From the NCBI RefSeq assembly GCF_004297105.1, contig NZ_SCVE01000006.1:186001-250000 (forward strand): a stretch of 64,000 nt of DNA, read 5' to 3'. Of this stretch, positions 42,412-51,617 are shown in pieces. How positions within the stretch are numbered: position 1 is the stretch's first letter; every line of letters starts with the position of its first letter. The position numbers and the translations under genes were made by a program. This stretch comes from Herbiconiux sp. GTDB lineage: Bacteria; Actinomycetota; Actinomycetes; Actinomycetales; Microbacteriaceae. The notes below the pieces were generated by a model that was given only the letters and a program-made list of their open reading frames with translations, was not told where the DNA came from and searched no databases.

Positions 42412-42818
42412 AAGGCTTACAAGCGTACCGGCTGCACCCGCATTCCTGCCGTGAGTGCCGGGGTCGGCGTTCGCCGCCCCGCCCGCCCCGCCCGCCCCGC
42501 GGAGTTCGCCACGAATCGCGCCGACCTCGCCCGATACGGGCGAGCCTGCCCGAATTCGTGGGGAAACCCGCATCCGGTGCGTGCGTTCTGCTCCGCGAGC
42601 GGATGGTCGGCAGGGTCCGGAGCCGGCGACGGGCGCTGACACCGGTGTGTGGCGGCCCTGGCCAACCCGAATGACGCGGGCCGCCGCACACCGGCTGTCC
42701 GACCTTAGTGAAAATCGAATGGGACTCCCACTCCCATAAATCGCGGGCACCGTGCGGCGCTCGTGGCGGCCCCCGACTCCTAGGCTGGGGGCAGCACTCG
42801 GAGCGGAGGAGGTCGGCG
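42412..42818. other. 407-bp divergent spacer with nested hairpins, no gene
   Basis: Nothing here looks coding. It has a C-rich CCGCCC run (about 42470-42500), then a nested inverted repeat: outer CCACGAAT (42509-42516) with ATTCGTGG (42554-42561), inner CTCGCCCG-ATA-CGGGCGAG (42526-42544). A second hairpin has 16-bp arms (42642-42657 and 42679-42694) with one G-T pair and a 21-base loop. The sequence then becomes AT-richer (TTAGTGAAAATCGAATGG), followed by ATGGGA/TCCCAT. A -10-like TAGGCT lies at 42781, with GGAGGAGG just before the amine oxidase start. Confidence 0.7.
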
Positions 42819-44141
42819 ATGGAACGCTGGGACACGATCGTGGTCGGCGCGGGGATCGCAGGCCTCAGCACCGCTCGCCTGCTGGCCAGGGCGGGAAGGC
42901 ACGTGGTCGTGCTCGAGGCGCGCGATCGCGTGGGCGGCCGCGTCTCCACCGATCGCGGCGACGGACTCGTCACCGACCTCGGCGCCTCCTGGATCCACGG
43001 CATCGTCGACAGCCCCGTCGCCGACGCCGCCGCGGCCTTCGGGCTGCGCACGGTCGAGTTCACCGTCGGCGGCTATCAGCCCGACAGCCGCCCCATCGCG
43101 TACTTCGGCCCCGACGGCGCTCGCCTCGCGGATGCCGCCGCCCGGCTGTTCGCCGCCGACATCCACGCGGTCGATGCGACGCTCCTGGGCGTGATCGCCG
43201 AGTCGGCTCCGGATGCCTCCTACCGCGACGTCACCGAACAGGCGCTCGCGGCGCAGCACTGGGACGGTGAGCGCACCCAGCGCGTGCGCGAGTACCTCGA
43301 GCACCGGTCGGAGGAGCAGTACGGCGCCTGGATCGAGGATCTGGCGGCCCACGGCCTCGACGACGACTCGATCGACGGCGACGAAGTGGTGTTCCCCGAC
43401 GGGTACGACCGCCTCGCCACGGCGCTGGCCGAGGGTCTCGACGTACGGCTCGGGCACGTGGTGTCGCACGTGGCCTGGTCGGACGGGGGCGTCACCGTCA
43501 CCACCGGCCGTGGCATCCTGTCGGCCGACTCCGTCGTGGTCACCGTGCCGGTGGGGGTTCTGAAGTCGGGCGACTTCGTGATCGAGCCGTCGCTTCCCGA
43601 CCCGGTGGCGGGGGCGCTCGGCCGGCTGGAGATGAACGCCTTCGAGAAGGTGTTCCTGCGTTTCCCCACGAAATTCTGGACCGACGACGTCTACGCCATC
43701 CGCCAGCAGGGCCCCGAAGCCGCGTGGTGGCACTCCTGGTACGACCTCACCGATCTGCACGGCACGCCCACGCTGCTCACGTTCGCCGCCGGGCCCGCGG
43801 CGATCGCGACCCGTGACTGGGAGCAGGCGCGCACCGTCGACTCGGTGCTCGCGCAGCTGCGCCGCCTCTACGGCGACCGCGTCGAGGAGCCCACCCATGT
43901 GCACATCACGGCCTGGCAGGATGACCCGTTCGCCCGCGGTTCCTACGCCTACATGACGCTCGGATCGACGACGGACGACCATGATGTCCTCGCCACCCCG
44001 GTCGGCGGTGTGCTCCACCTCGCGGGAGAGGCGACGTGGACGGATGACCCGGCCACCGTCACCGCGGCCCTCTGCTCCGGGCACCGGGCTGCGTCGAACG
44101 TGCTCGGCCGCGCGATCCCGATCGAGGAGCTCTGGGCCTGA
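42819..44141 (+). CDS. Flavin-containing amine oxidase
   Basis: A 440-residue FAD enzyme of the monoamine/polyamine oxidase family. The dinucleotide-binding motif VVGAGIAGLSTARLLARAG is at about 7-25, followed by VVLEARDRVGGRV; a GASWIHG block follows, and the C-terminal FAD block is LHLAGEATWTDDPATVTAAL. It would oxidise an amine (perhaps a polyamine) with oxygen, releasing peroxide. The ATG at 42819 follows GGAGGAGGTCGGCG. It ends 3 bp from the stop of the convergent DUF3592-like gene. Confidence 0.9.
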   Translation: MERWDTIVVGAGIAGLSTARLLARAGRHVVVLEARDRVGGRVSTDRGDGLVTDLGASWIHGIVDSPVADAAAAFGLRTVEFTVGGYQPDSRPIAYFGPDGARLADAAARLFAADIHAVDATLLGVIAESAPDASYRDVTEQALAAQHWDGERTQRVREYLEHRSEEQYGAWIEDLAAHGLDDDSIDGDEVVFPDGYDRLATALAEGLDVRLGHVVSHVAWSDGGVTVTTGRGILSADSVVVTVPVGVLKSGDFVIEPSLPDPVAGALGRLEMNAFEKVFLRFPTKFWTDDVYAIRQQGPEAAWWHSWYDLTDLHGTPTLLTFAAGPAAIATRDWEQARTVDSVLAQLRRLYGDRVEEPTHVHITAWQDDPFARGSYAYMTLGSTTDDHDVLATPVGGVLHLAGEATWTDDPATVTAALCSGHRAASNVLGRAIPIEELWA

Positions 44142-44144
44142 CCG

Positions 44145-44906
44145 TTACGAGTGCCAGCGGCTGAAATCGGCTGCCGACGTCGACCCGACGGGTGCCACCC
44201 AGATGCGGGAGGTGTCATCCGGAGCCCCGGGATCGAACAGCACGCTCGCGGCGTCCCCGGTCTTCGGGAGGTCGCGCCGCTTCCACTGGCCGGTCTTCGT
44301 GACCCACCGGGCCGTCCCGTCGGCGTCGTGGAACGTCACCGTGATCGGGCCGATCAGGCCGCCTGATGACGGATCGATCTCGGGGATCTCGACGATCTCG
44401 GCCGCCACGATGCGACCGTGGGTCGCCAGGTGGGCGAGCACGCCGTTCCGGCTCCGCCGGCGCATCCGGTTCGAAATGCCGATCACGAGGAGCAGCAGTG
44501 CGAGCGCGGTCACGCCGATCGGGATGAGCCACAGGATGCCCGTGGTCGACACCGACGACGCTCCCCACCATGCCCCGCCCGCGAAGCCGACGAACAGGAT
44601 CGACAGCGGCCCGACCCCGGGTGCGCTGAGAAGGGTGCCGGTGAAGCGCCTGGTGGCCCCGGTGTGCACGAAGAACCCGATGATCATCAGCGGGAGCCCC
44701 ACGATCATGCCGAACACGGCCAGCGGCGGCCCGTCGCTGTCGCCCAGCGCGTCGAATTCGGCGAAGCCGTAGAGGGCGCGCACCTCGAGCGCGGCACCGA
44801 GAGCGATCATCACCAGGCCGATCACGATTCCGACCACGGCGCCCGGAGACCCGATGCGCGCGCGCTCCCGCTGTGCCCGCGCTTCGACAGGATCGACCGT
44901 GCTCAT
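44145..44906 (-). CDS. DUF3592-like membrane protein
   Basis: A 253-residue protein with four hydrophobic helices: about 22-45, 60-80, 95-115 and 122-142. It then has a cytoplasmic or extracytoplasmic beta-rich domain containing GRIVAAEIVEIPEIDPSSGGLIGPITVTFHDADGTARWV, which looks like the DUF3592 module. A function is not established. The ATG at 44906 has GAGGGAG about 7 bp upstream. Confidence 0.7.
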   Translation of the reverse strand: MSTVDPVEARAQRERARIGSPGAVVGIVIGLVMIALGAALEVRALYGFAEFDALGDSDGPPLAVFGMIVGLPLMIIGFFVHTGATRRFTGTLLSAPGVGPLSILFVGFAGGAWWGASSVSTTGILWLIPIGVTALALLLLVIGISNRMRRRSRNGVLAHLATHGRIVAAEIVEIPEIDPSSGGLIGPITVTFHDADGTARWVTKTGQWKRRDLPKTGDAASVLFDPGAPDDTSRIWVAPVGSTSAADFSRWHS

Positions 44907-45021
44907 GCCATCACTCCCTCGTACCACCTCGTCTTCCACCACTGTAGAGCGGGCACACGGAGGGAAGCGGCCCAGGCCGGGTCGTGGGCCGCCTCGATCG
45001 CACGCGCAGCGCGACCGCGGG

Positions 45022-45034
45022 TAGTATCGCGGCC
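45022..45034 (+). promoter_or_regulatory. Leaderless -10 box for the DUF1905 gene
   Basis: TAGTAT is followed by seven bases and the ATG at 45035. Confidence 0.5.
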
Positions 45035-45610
45035 ATGGCAGAGCAGTCCGGCCGCGCGGCATCCGTGACCCGTTTCGACGCGACGGTGGAGAGCCTCGCC
45101 GGGCGACGCATCGCACGGTTGCCGGCCGAGGTGAGTGCTCAGCTTCCGTCGCGGGGTCAGGTGGCGATCGAGGGCCGGGTCGACGGGCGTGATTTCGTGG
45201 CCGTGATCGAACCGGATGGGCTGCGCGGGCACTGGGTCGACATCGAGCGGCTGGGAGCCACCCCGCACGCCGCGACCACGGAAGCGGATGTCACCACCGC
45301 CTCGCGCGCCGTGACGATCGAGTTCGCGCCCGCCGAGTCGTGGCCCGAACCCGAGGTTCCGGCTGACTTCCGTTCAGCTCTGGATCAGGCACCGACCGCC
45401 TCTGCCACCTGGAGCGACATCACATCGATGGCCCGCTGGGAGTGGGTGCGATGGATCACGTCGACCCGGAGCCCCGCCACCCGCGACCGCCGCATCGAGG
45501 TCGGCATCTCGAAGCTCGACCGCGGATCCCGCCGCCCCTGCTGCTTCGACCTGTCCTCCTGCACCGACCCGGACCTCTCGAGAAGCGGCAAGCTGCTCCC
45601 GCCCTCCTAG
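45035..45610 (+). CDS. DUF1905 domain protein, YdeI-like
   Basis: A 191-residue soluble protein. The first 100 residues, with FDATVESLAGRRIARLPAEVSAQLPSRGQVAIEGRVDGRDF, form a DUF1905 beta-barrel. The C-terminal part (DFRSALDQAPTASATWSDITSMARWEWVRWI) resembles the bacteriocin-protection YdeI/OmpD-associated helical domain, but the last 40 residues (about 150-191), including PCCFDLSSCTDPDLSR, depart from the family. Function unknown. Confidence 0.75.
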   Translation: MAEQSGRAASVTRFDATVESLAGRRIARLPAEVSAQLPSRGQVAIEGRVDGRDFVAVIEPDGLRGHWVDIERLGATPHAATTEADVTTASRAVTIEFAPAESWPEPEVPADFRSALDQAPTASATWSDITSMARWEWVRWITSTRSPATRDRRIEVGISKLDRGSRRPCCFDLSSCTDPDLSRSGKLLPPS

Positions 45611-45871
45611 GGCCTGTCGCCGTCGGCGGACGACCGCCGCTTCGAATACCAGCTCACGAAGTCGCCCATGGCGCGATCCTCGCACTCGAAGATCCCGAGA
45701 CCATGCAACTCGGCCGCCTCGGCTTCGTCGGCGACGCTCGTCTTCCGATCCCGAGAGTGCTCCGCGCGCCCGCCGGAACGAGCGGCTCTCGAGCGGCCGC
45801 CCGTCGGAGAGCACGGCCCGCGTGCGGCCGACCGGGTGCGAAGCACTACAGTGAATGCTCCAGGGGGACAC
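45611..45871. pseudogene. Spacer with a 45-bp fragment like the 3' part of the carboxylesterase gene
   Basis: No convincing gene lies here. Bases 45746-45790 match 47570-47614, in the 3' part of the carboxylesterase gene, at 41 of 45 positions in the same orientation, and in that frame would read EPLVPAGARSTLGI versus EPFVPSGARSTLVI. Upstream and downstream similarity stops abruptly. A minus-strand open frame (45607 to 45927) crosses the region but lacks a good start. The piece may be the relic of a lost paralogue or of a recombination event. Confidence 0.45.
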
Positions 45872-46261
45872 ATGACGAACAACGATGAACTCACCCGCGC
45901 GCCGGAACAGCCACAGCCCGCACCCACGCCGCCGGCGCCACCCAGGAGCCCCTATTTCACGCTCGGCGTGGTCGGGTTCGCTCTCTCGCTGATCGCGATT
46001 CTGAACATCGCGGGACTCGTCATCAGCATCGTCGCCCTCGTGAAGTCTCGACGGCGCGGCTTCAGGAACGGTTTCGCCCTGGCGGGCGTCATCATCGCAG
46101 GAGTCGGCGTCGGTATCGGGCTGATCATCCTGGGCTCCGCCATCCCGACGCTCGTCGACGCGGCCCAGACGTGCGCGCGCCTCGGCACCGGTGTGCACGA
46201 ACTCGACGGCGCGACGTATACCTGCACCCCGACGTCCTTCCAGGTCTACCACCCGTTCTGA
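45872..46261 (+). CDS. Small DUF4190-like membrane protein
   Basis: A 129-residue protein with a Pro-rich head (about 28 residues) and two membrane helices at about 29-53 and 64-92, separated by the basic loop VKSRRRGFRNG. The FTLGVVGFALSLIAILNIAGLVISIVALVKSRR pattern is that of DUF4190. A 35-residue outside tail has two cysteines (TCARLG, TCTPTS). ATG at 45872 is preceded by AGGGGGAC. The 145 bp to the next gene hold no clear feature. Confidence 0.75.
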   Translation: MTNNDELTRAPEQPQPAPTPPAPPRSPYFTLGVVGFALSLIAILNIAGLVISIVALVKSRRRGFRNGFALAGVIIAGVGVGIGLIILGSAIPTLVDAAQTCARLGTGVHELDGATYTCTPTSFQVYHPF

Positions 46262-46406
46262 GCCCTCCCGGCGCGGGGACTCCCCTCCTCGGGCTCCGGT
46301 GGGTGGTGGTCCCCGCCTGCTCACCTGATGTTCAACCCCCGTTAGCGGGCGTCTGGAAGATTCGCGCAGCCCGCCGTGTCGAGCGGGATCGGGACACGGG
46401 GGAACG

Positions 46407-47402
46407 ATGTCGGGACGCGGGCCGAGGGACTGGATGCCACAGGAGATCCCGATCACGGGCCGAGGCGCGCGCCGGAGATCGGGAGGGTCGCTCAGCCGAG
46501 GGGTGTGGCTGTCGCTCCTCGCCCTCCCTGTCGCGCTCGCGTGCTGGCTGCTGCTCGAGAGCATCGGCTTCATCTCCACCCTGGTGACCTATCTCTACGC
46601 GGTCGCCGCCGTGTGGCTCTTCCGGCGCGGATGCGGCGGGCTGATCTCCGCACGCGGGGCGCGGGTGATCTCGGCGGTCGTCGTGGCCGGGGTGCTCGTC
46701 TGCATCGCAGCCGGCGCGGTGTGGGCCACGGCCACCGCCTACTCCGCCGCCCCCTGGACCGATGTCACGTCGCCGCTCGCGGCATCCGTCTCCCCCGCGT
46801 TCTGGAGCTGGTTCGGGCAGACCCACATCGCGACGGGTGAAGTGTTCCGCGCCAATGCGGTGACGCTTCTGCTGGGCCTGCTCTTCGCCGCGGCCGGCAT
46901 CCTGCCCGTGCTGCTGCGTACGACCGGGCGGCGACCGCTCGGACCGAGATCGTCGATCGCGATCTCGGCGTCGCTCCTCGTGGCCGCCGTGGCGGTGGTC
47001 GTGGTCGCGAATCAGGTGCCCGGCGGGTGGTCCGCTCCGAGTACGGCGGCGGATCCTCTCGTCGTGCACGTCGGCGACTGCATGCTCGATGCCTCCAGCG
47101 TCACCCTCACGATCGTGCCGTGCGATCAGCCGCACGGGGCCGAGGCCTTCGCGCAGGTGCTGCTCCCGGGCTATCCCTCCCCCGGCTACCCCGACACGAC
47201 CTGGTTCACCGCGGCGGCGCCGCCCGCGTGCACAGCGGCATTCGCCGGCTTCATCGGCCACCCCCTCGAGGGCAGCACACTTCAGCTGAGCGAGCAGCTC
47301 CCCGGAGAGCAGGCCTGGACGGCCGGCGACCACACGGCCCTCTGCGTCGCGAGCGACCCCGTCGCCCCGATCGAAGCCTCCCTCGCCGGCGCCCAGCGCT
47401 GA
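46407..47402 (+). CDS. Septum-formation-family membrane protein
   Basis: A 331-residue protein with five membrane helices in the first 210 residues and an extracytoplasmic domain from about 215 on. That domain begins VVHVGDCMLDASSVTLTIVPCDQPHGAEAFAQVLLP and has CTAAFAGFIG, the spaced cysteine pattern of the Septum_form domain found in actinobacterial membrane proteins. Despite the name, the function is poorly defined. It starts at an ATG 24 bp after a GGGGGAACG-like sequence and ends before a short G/C-rich repeat tract (47415-47470) that separates it from the convergent esterase. Confidence 0.75.
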   Translation: MSGRGPRDWMPQEIPITGRGARRRSGGSLSRGVWLSLLALPVALACWLLLESIGFISTLVTYLYAVAAVWLFRRGCGGLISARGARVISAVVVAGVLVCIAAGAVWATATAYSAAPWTDVTSPLAASVSPAFWSWFGQTHIATGEVFRANAVTLLLGLLFAAAGILPVLLRTTGRRPLGPRSSIAISASLLVAAVAVVVVANQVPGGWSAPSTAADPLVVHVGDCMLDASSVTLTIVPCDQPHGAEAFAQVLLPGYPSPGYPDTTWFTAAAPPACTAAFAGFIGHPLEGSTLQLSEQLPGEQAWTAGDHTALCVASDPVAPIEASLAGAQR

Positions 47403-47489
47403 CCTCTCGTCGCCCACGGAGCCGAGCGGACCCGAAGCGGACCCGAAGCGGAGCCGGAGCGGAGCCGACCCGCCGCCGGCCCCGCTCGC

Positions 47490-49055
47490 TCACGAGAACG
47501 TGAGCACCGCATCCCCCCACGCTGCCCGGAGGTCGCCGTCGAGATCGGACACGAGCTCGTCATGGCGGTCGATCACGAGAGTGCTCCGCGCGCCCGACGG
47601 AACGAACGGCTCCCAGACCACGTCGCCGTCGCCGCCGTGTGGCGCCCCTGCGGTCGCGAAGGCGCGCCAACGGGCCTGAAGACGCTCCGCCACCGCTCGC
47701 CCGGTCTTCTTGCCCCCCAGCTTGAAGGTGATGTCCTTCGGGTCGGTGTCGAGATTGCCCCAGACGTAGGGCAGTTCGGTCGCGTGCGTCGCCCCGATCC
47801 CCACGAGCTTGAGCATCGGCGTGGCCTGGTCGAAGCGGTAGAGCCACACGGGGGCCACCCCGGCGTGTCCCTCCGCCGCCCAAAGGGTCGGCATCCTGAA
47901 CCCGACATCGCGGGCGATGCCGAGCCCGATCGCGTGGGTTCTCAGACCGGCGTACGCGGCGAGGATCTCGTCGCGCGAGGGCATCTCGATCGAAGGGCTC
48001 TCCCGCGCGATCTCGGTGAGCATGGCGGTGATGCTCTGTTCGGTGATCGGCATCAACGGCGACTTCATGAACTTGAACAGCGCGGCCTCGTCGCGGTTGG
48101 TGCCGATCAAGAGGGGCACGGGCAGCGCGCGGCCTTCACTCAGCACGGCGATCGGATGCTCGGGAACCAGCGTCCCGTCGACCACCGGCGCGAACGCCAG
48201 CGTTCCGGGCTCCTCGGACGGCACCGCCGCGTACACCGCCATCCCGGCTGCCACGATGTCGACCGCAGGGATGTCGCGCAGCCGGCCGACGTCGCCCTGT
48301 CCGAGACCGAGCTGGTCGAGCATCCGCTTCGCCACCGACGCCGACCGAACCGCGTCATAGACGGATGAGACGGGCGAGCTCTCGGCGATCGCCCGGTGGA
48401 ACAGCCCTTCCGCGCTCGGCACGGTCAGCAGCGTGGTGACCAGGCCGCCGCCGGCCGACTCCCCGAACACGGTCACGCGCTCCGGGTCGCCCCCGAAGGC
48501 GGCGATGTTTTCCTGCACCCACTGCAGGGCGAGCAGCACGTCGCGGAGGGCGAGGTTCGAGTCGAAGGGATGCTCCTTCGTCGCCACGGAGGTGAGATCG
48601 AGAAATCCGAACGCTCCGATGCGGTAGTTGAGGGAGACGACCACGACCTCTCCCGTCGACACGAACGAGGTTGCGTCGAACAGCGGCTGGCAGGAGGAGC
48701 CGAAGGTGTAGGCGCCGCCGTGGATCCAGACCATCACCGGGAGGGGCCGATTGCTCGAGGTAGCGCGCCAGATGTTGAGGCTCAGGCAGTCCTCGTCTTT
48801 CACGACATCGGGCCCGAGCGGGATGGCGGGATTGCTGATCTGCGGCGCCGCCGGCCCGAAGGAGGTCGCGTCGGCCACGCCCGACCAGGGCGCGACCGGC
48901 ACGGGCGCCCGCCACCGCAGCGGGCCGGTGGGCGCTTCGGCGTACCGCACGCCCTTCCAGAACAGGGCGCCGTCCTTCTCCCCGCCCTGGATGAGGCCGG
49001 CGGATGTGCGCACGACGAGGCGGTCTTCGGGGGCGGCGGGGGCGAGTTCGGTCAT
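47490..49055 (-). CDS. Type B carboxylesterase/lipase
   Basis: A 521-residue alpha/beta hydrolase of the carboxylesterase type B family. The nucleophile is in TVFGESAGGGL, with the oxyanion block VWIHGGAYTFGSS and EDCLSLNIW upstream. The acid is in LIGTNRDEAALF and the histidine in GIGATHATELPYVWGN. There is no signal peptide, so it is probably intracellular; p-nitrobenzyl or phenylcarbamate esters are typical substrates of relatives. The ATG has AAGGAG 7 bp upstream. It lies 25 bp downstream of the GAP gene on the same strand and is probably co-transcribed. Confidence 0.92.
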   Translation of the reverse strand: MTELAPAAPEDRLVVRTSAGLIQGGEKDGALFWKGVRYAEAPTGPLRWRAPVPVAPWSGVADATSFGPAAPQISNPAIPLGPDVVKDEDCLSLNIWRATSSNRPLPVMVWIHGGAYTFGSSCQPLFDATSFVSTGEVVVVSLNYRIGAFGFLDLTSVATKEHPFDSNLALRDVLLALQWVQENIAAFGGDPERVTVFGESAGGGLVTTLLTVPSAEGLFHRAIAESSPVSSVYDAVRSASVAKRMLDQLGLGQGDVGRLRDIPAVDIVAAGMAVYAAVPSEEPGTLAFAPVVDGTLVPEHPIAVLSEGRALPVPLLIGTNRDEAALFKFMKSPLMPITEQSITAMLTEIARESPSIEMPSRDEILAAYAGLRTHAIGLGIARDVGFRMPTLWAAEGHAGVAPVWLYRFDQATPMLKLVGIGATHATELPYVWGNLDTDPKDITFKLGGKKTGRAVAERLQARWRAFATAGAPHGGDGDVVWEPFVPSGARSTLVIDRHDELVSDLDGDLRAAWGDAVLTFS

Positions 49056-49080
49056 GGCGGTGCTCCTTCGAGTCGGGTGT

Positions 49081-49755
49081 CTACTTGGCGAGGGCCGCGA
49101 CGACGTGCGAGAGCTGCACAGCCGCGAGGATGGCGAACAGCGCCGTCATGATGATCGCGTTGTGGGCGATCAGCTCGGCCTTCAGCCCGGCCAGCGCCCG
49201 GGTGACAGCCTTCGAGCCGGTGGCGGCGAGGAGGGTGGGCAGCAGGATCCCGAGCGAGGCGGCCAGCGCGAAGAGCGCCGCGACCCCGAGGGCCAGCGGC
49301 AACGCGAGATCGGTGGCCCCGATGAGCGCTCCGGCCTTCAGCTCCAGCGGGATGTTCTTGGCGTTGGTCACCGCCATCACCACTCCGAGCCCGAACGCCT
49401 TCGCCGCGCTGAGGCTGTCGACGGCATTCAGCCAACCCGGAGCGGTGGCCTCGGCGCCGCCCTTCGGCCGCGTGACCCAGCTGACCACCGCGAGCACGAG
49501 GAATCCGAGCGTCAGCACGATGCCGAGAACGAGCACGATGACGTCGTCGCCGGAGGAGCCGCCCGACCCGGCGCCCTTGGTGGTGAGAGCTGCGACCGCC
49601 GTGAAGGCGAACGCCACGAGGAAGAAGGCGCCCACGTAGGCGAAGCCGTTCGCCTTCGCCCGTGGAGAGAGCAGGATGGCGATGATCGCGGCGATCGGGA
49701 GCGGGCTGATCATGATTCCGGCGGCAATGGGGATCAACTGTTCGAGATGCTCCAT
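49081..49755 (-). CDS. GAP/Sap-type (LysE-like) membrane protein, second copy
   Basis: A 224-residue membrane protein with about six helices, beginning IPIAAGIMISPLPIAAIIAILLSPRAKANGF and carrying AVTNAKNIPLELKAGALIG where the other family member (32256-33047) has FRPKNL. It lacks the long cytoplasmic loop of that copy. Mycobacterial relatives take part in moving lipids to the surface, but no lipid genes are next to this one. The ATG has GGAAGG upstream. Confidence 0.8.
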   Translation of the reverse strand: MEHLEQLIPIAAGIMISPLPIAAIIAILLSPRAKANGFAYVGAFFLVAFAFTAVAALTTKGAGSGGSSGDDVIVLVLGIVLTLGFLVLAVVSWVTRPKGGAEATAPGWLNAVDSLSAAKAFGLGVVMAVTNAKNIPLELKAGALIGATDLALPLALGVAALFALAASLGILLPTLLAATGSKAVTRALAGLKAELIAHNAIIMTALFAILAAVQLSHVVAALAK

Positions 49756-49865
49756 GGAGCGAACCTTCCGTCGGGGATGGCGGCCGCGACCGCGTCCGCC
49801 GACGCGACGCTACGGGTGCCCGACGCGGTCGCCTCCCGGATGTTCGGGAAACACGACACCGCCCG

Positions 49866-51617
49866 TCAGGTGAGCTCGACCCGGAGTCGCACGACCGAAC
49901 CGCTCTGGGTCAGCGTCAGCGCCCGTGCCCGACCCGCGAGTTGCGCGAGCCCGTATCCGTCGTGGTCGGCGCGGCGGTCGATCCGGCCCTGCGACAGCAC
50001 CTCGACCACGACGCCCGCACCCGTCGCGGCGGCCGTGAGGGTGACCTCGGCACGCGACTCGGTGCCGTGCCGGATCGTGTTGGTGAGGCCTTCGGCGAGG
50101 GAATCGACGGCGAGCTCGAGGCGCGATGCATCCGTGTCGAGCACGGCCCAGGCCGCCTCGTCGGCGGTCAAGGTGATGTCGAGGCTGAAGCGCCAGGCTT
50201 CGATCATCGTCTCCACCGACCGTCGCGCTCCGCCCGGATCCGGCTCGCCCCGCGGGAGGTCGAGAGCCGATTCGATGCGATCGAGCGCCGCGACCCAGTC
50301 GGCTTCGGTGACCACCTCGACCCGGCGCAGATCGCGAGCCGCGGCGACGCACTCGGCCTGCACATCGCCGTGCAGGAGGTGCGCCACCCGTCTGCGGGCG
50401 ACCGTCGCGGCGTTGTGGCTCGCCGCGGCCAGAACGGCGGCCTCGTCGATCGCGGTCGCCAGCTCACCCTCCACCGTGGCGAGCCTCCTGAAGCCCGAGC
50501 CCACGGCGGCGACCAGCAGCGCGAACACGGGGTAGACCACCACACTCACGAGAACGGCCGTCGCGACGGCGGATGCCTCGACCGGCGCTCCTCCCGCAGC
50601 AGCCGACACCCCCGCGGCCACCCCGATCGCCGCTCCCACGAGGAGGTAGCCCCCTGCGAATACCGGGAGCAGCGTGACGCTGCCGGCTCCCGACCCCGAT
50701 GCGGCCCGGGTGCCCGCCGTCACGACGAGACCGTTGCCGCACGCCCCCACGACGACCACCGCCACGAACGCGATGCCGGCCGTGGCGAGGGAGGTCTGGG
50801 CGGCGAGATGGGGAACCCAGAGCAGGGCGTACGCGACCACCGTGATCCAGACCGGAGCAGGTCGGTCGATGCGCGCCGGGAACAGCCGCGGCACCGCACC
50901 GGTCGGCCCGGGCGGAAGCTCCTGCTCGCGCGGCTGGACGACCCGGTCGGCGTCGTCGAACAGCCGGTGACTGAGTGGACGCACCACCTCGTCGGCGAAA
51001 CCCTTGAGCAGCAGCGCCGCGCGCTCGGGCTCGATCGGGCCGGCCACGACGGGAGGCAGCGCGGCGAGGAGAGTGCGGCGCGTGGCCTCCAGCACGCGAT
51101 CCGACAGCACGGCGACGTCGCCGGCATCCCGCGACCTCTGCACCTCGAGAGCCTCCAGAACCAGGCGCAGACGCCCGATCACGGCGCGGTGCGTGCGCAC
51201 GGTGAGGGTCATCATCGCCACGAGCGAGAGAGCCGCGGCCACCACCACCACATTGGTGGCCACGCGCGCCCCGAGCGGCCCGGCGAAGAGCTGCACCCCC
51301 GCCGCGTGCGCCCCCGCGGCGAGCAGGAACGGCCGCCCGACCGCGATGACGGCCAATCCGGTCACCACGATGCCGATCCTCACCCGGGGCGATTGCGCCG
51401 CCCGCTCCCCCGCGGCGGCGAGCACTCCCAGCACGCCCAGGGCGAGGTGCACCGCGAGGGCGATGCCCACCCCGGCGACGCGCTCCTGCGTCGAGCGGGC
51501 ATCGTCGTAGCCGCCCATGAGCGTCACCGCGAACGGCAGGGTCACGAGCCACGACCACCGGGTGAAGAACTGTCCGCTCGCGGCTGCTCTCGTCCAGCGC
51601 GCACCGAGCGATCTCAT
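49866..51617 (-). CDS. Sensor histidine kinase, NarL/HisKA_3-like
   Basis: A 583-residue membrane kinase. Four helices fill about residues 18-125, a soluble stretch follows (130-245), then three or four more helices (about 255-375). The phospho-acceptor region is VARRRVAHLLHGDVQAE, which fits the ELHDGV box with His conserved. The ATPase part has DSLAEGLTNTIRHG (N box) and GYGLAQLAGRARAL (G box), but the DxGxG loop is degenerate (VVVEVLSQGRIDRR). It starts within the stop of its response regulator (ATGA overlap). The signal is unknown. Confidence 0.8.
   Translation of the reverse strand: MRSLGARWTRAAASGQFFTRWSWLVTLPFAVTLMGGYDDARSTQERVAGVGIALAVHLALGVLGVLAAAGERAAQSPRVRIGIVVTGLAVIAVGRPFLLAAGAHAAGVQLFAGPLGARVATNVVVVAAALSLVAMMTLTVRTHRAVIGRLRLVLEALEVQRSRDAGDVAVLSDRVLEATRRTLLAALPPVVAGPIEPERAALLLKGFADEVVRPLSHRLFDDADRVVQPREQELPPGPTGAVPRLFPARIDRPAPVWITVVAYALLWVPHLAAQTSLATAGIAFVAVVVVGACGNGLVVTAGTRAASGSGAGSVTLLPVFAGGYLLVGAAIGVAAGVSAAAGGAPVEASAVATAVLVSVVVYPVFALLVAAVGSGFRRLATVEGELATAIDEAAVLAAASHNAATVARRRVAHLLHGDVQAECVAAARDLRRVEVVTEADWVAALDRIESALDLPRGEPDPGGARRSVETMIEAWRFSLDITLTADEAAWAVLDTDASRLELAVDSLAEGLTNTIRHGTESRAEVTLTAAATGAGVVVEVLSQGRIDRRADHDGYGLAQLAGRARALTLTQSGSVVRLRVELT

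Noticed and set aside
42700..42720. TTAGTGAAAATCGAATGG as a Zur or Fur box for the sufS or amine oxidase gene
   Set aside because: Only one half resembles a Zur site and the inverted half is missing; neither gene is an obvious zinc target.
45607..45927. Minus-strand open frame of 106 codons between the DUF1905 and DUF4190 genes
   Set aside because: It has no good start or ribosome-binding site and overlaps the DUF4190 gene start. Only a C-terminal stretch (FVSWYSKRR) looks protein-like, so it was treated as spacer.
47415..47470. CGGACCCGAAG-type short repeats between the septum-formation and esterase genes
   Set aside because: They are short, imperfect low-complexity sequence with no hairpin or periodicity that would suggest function.
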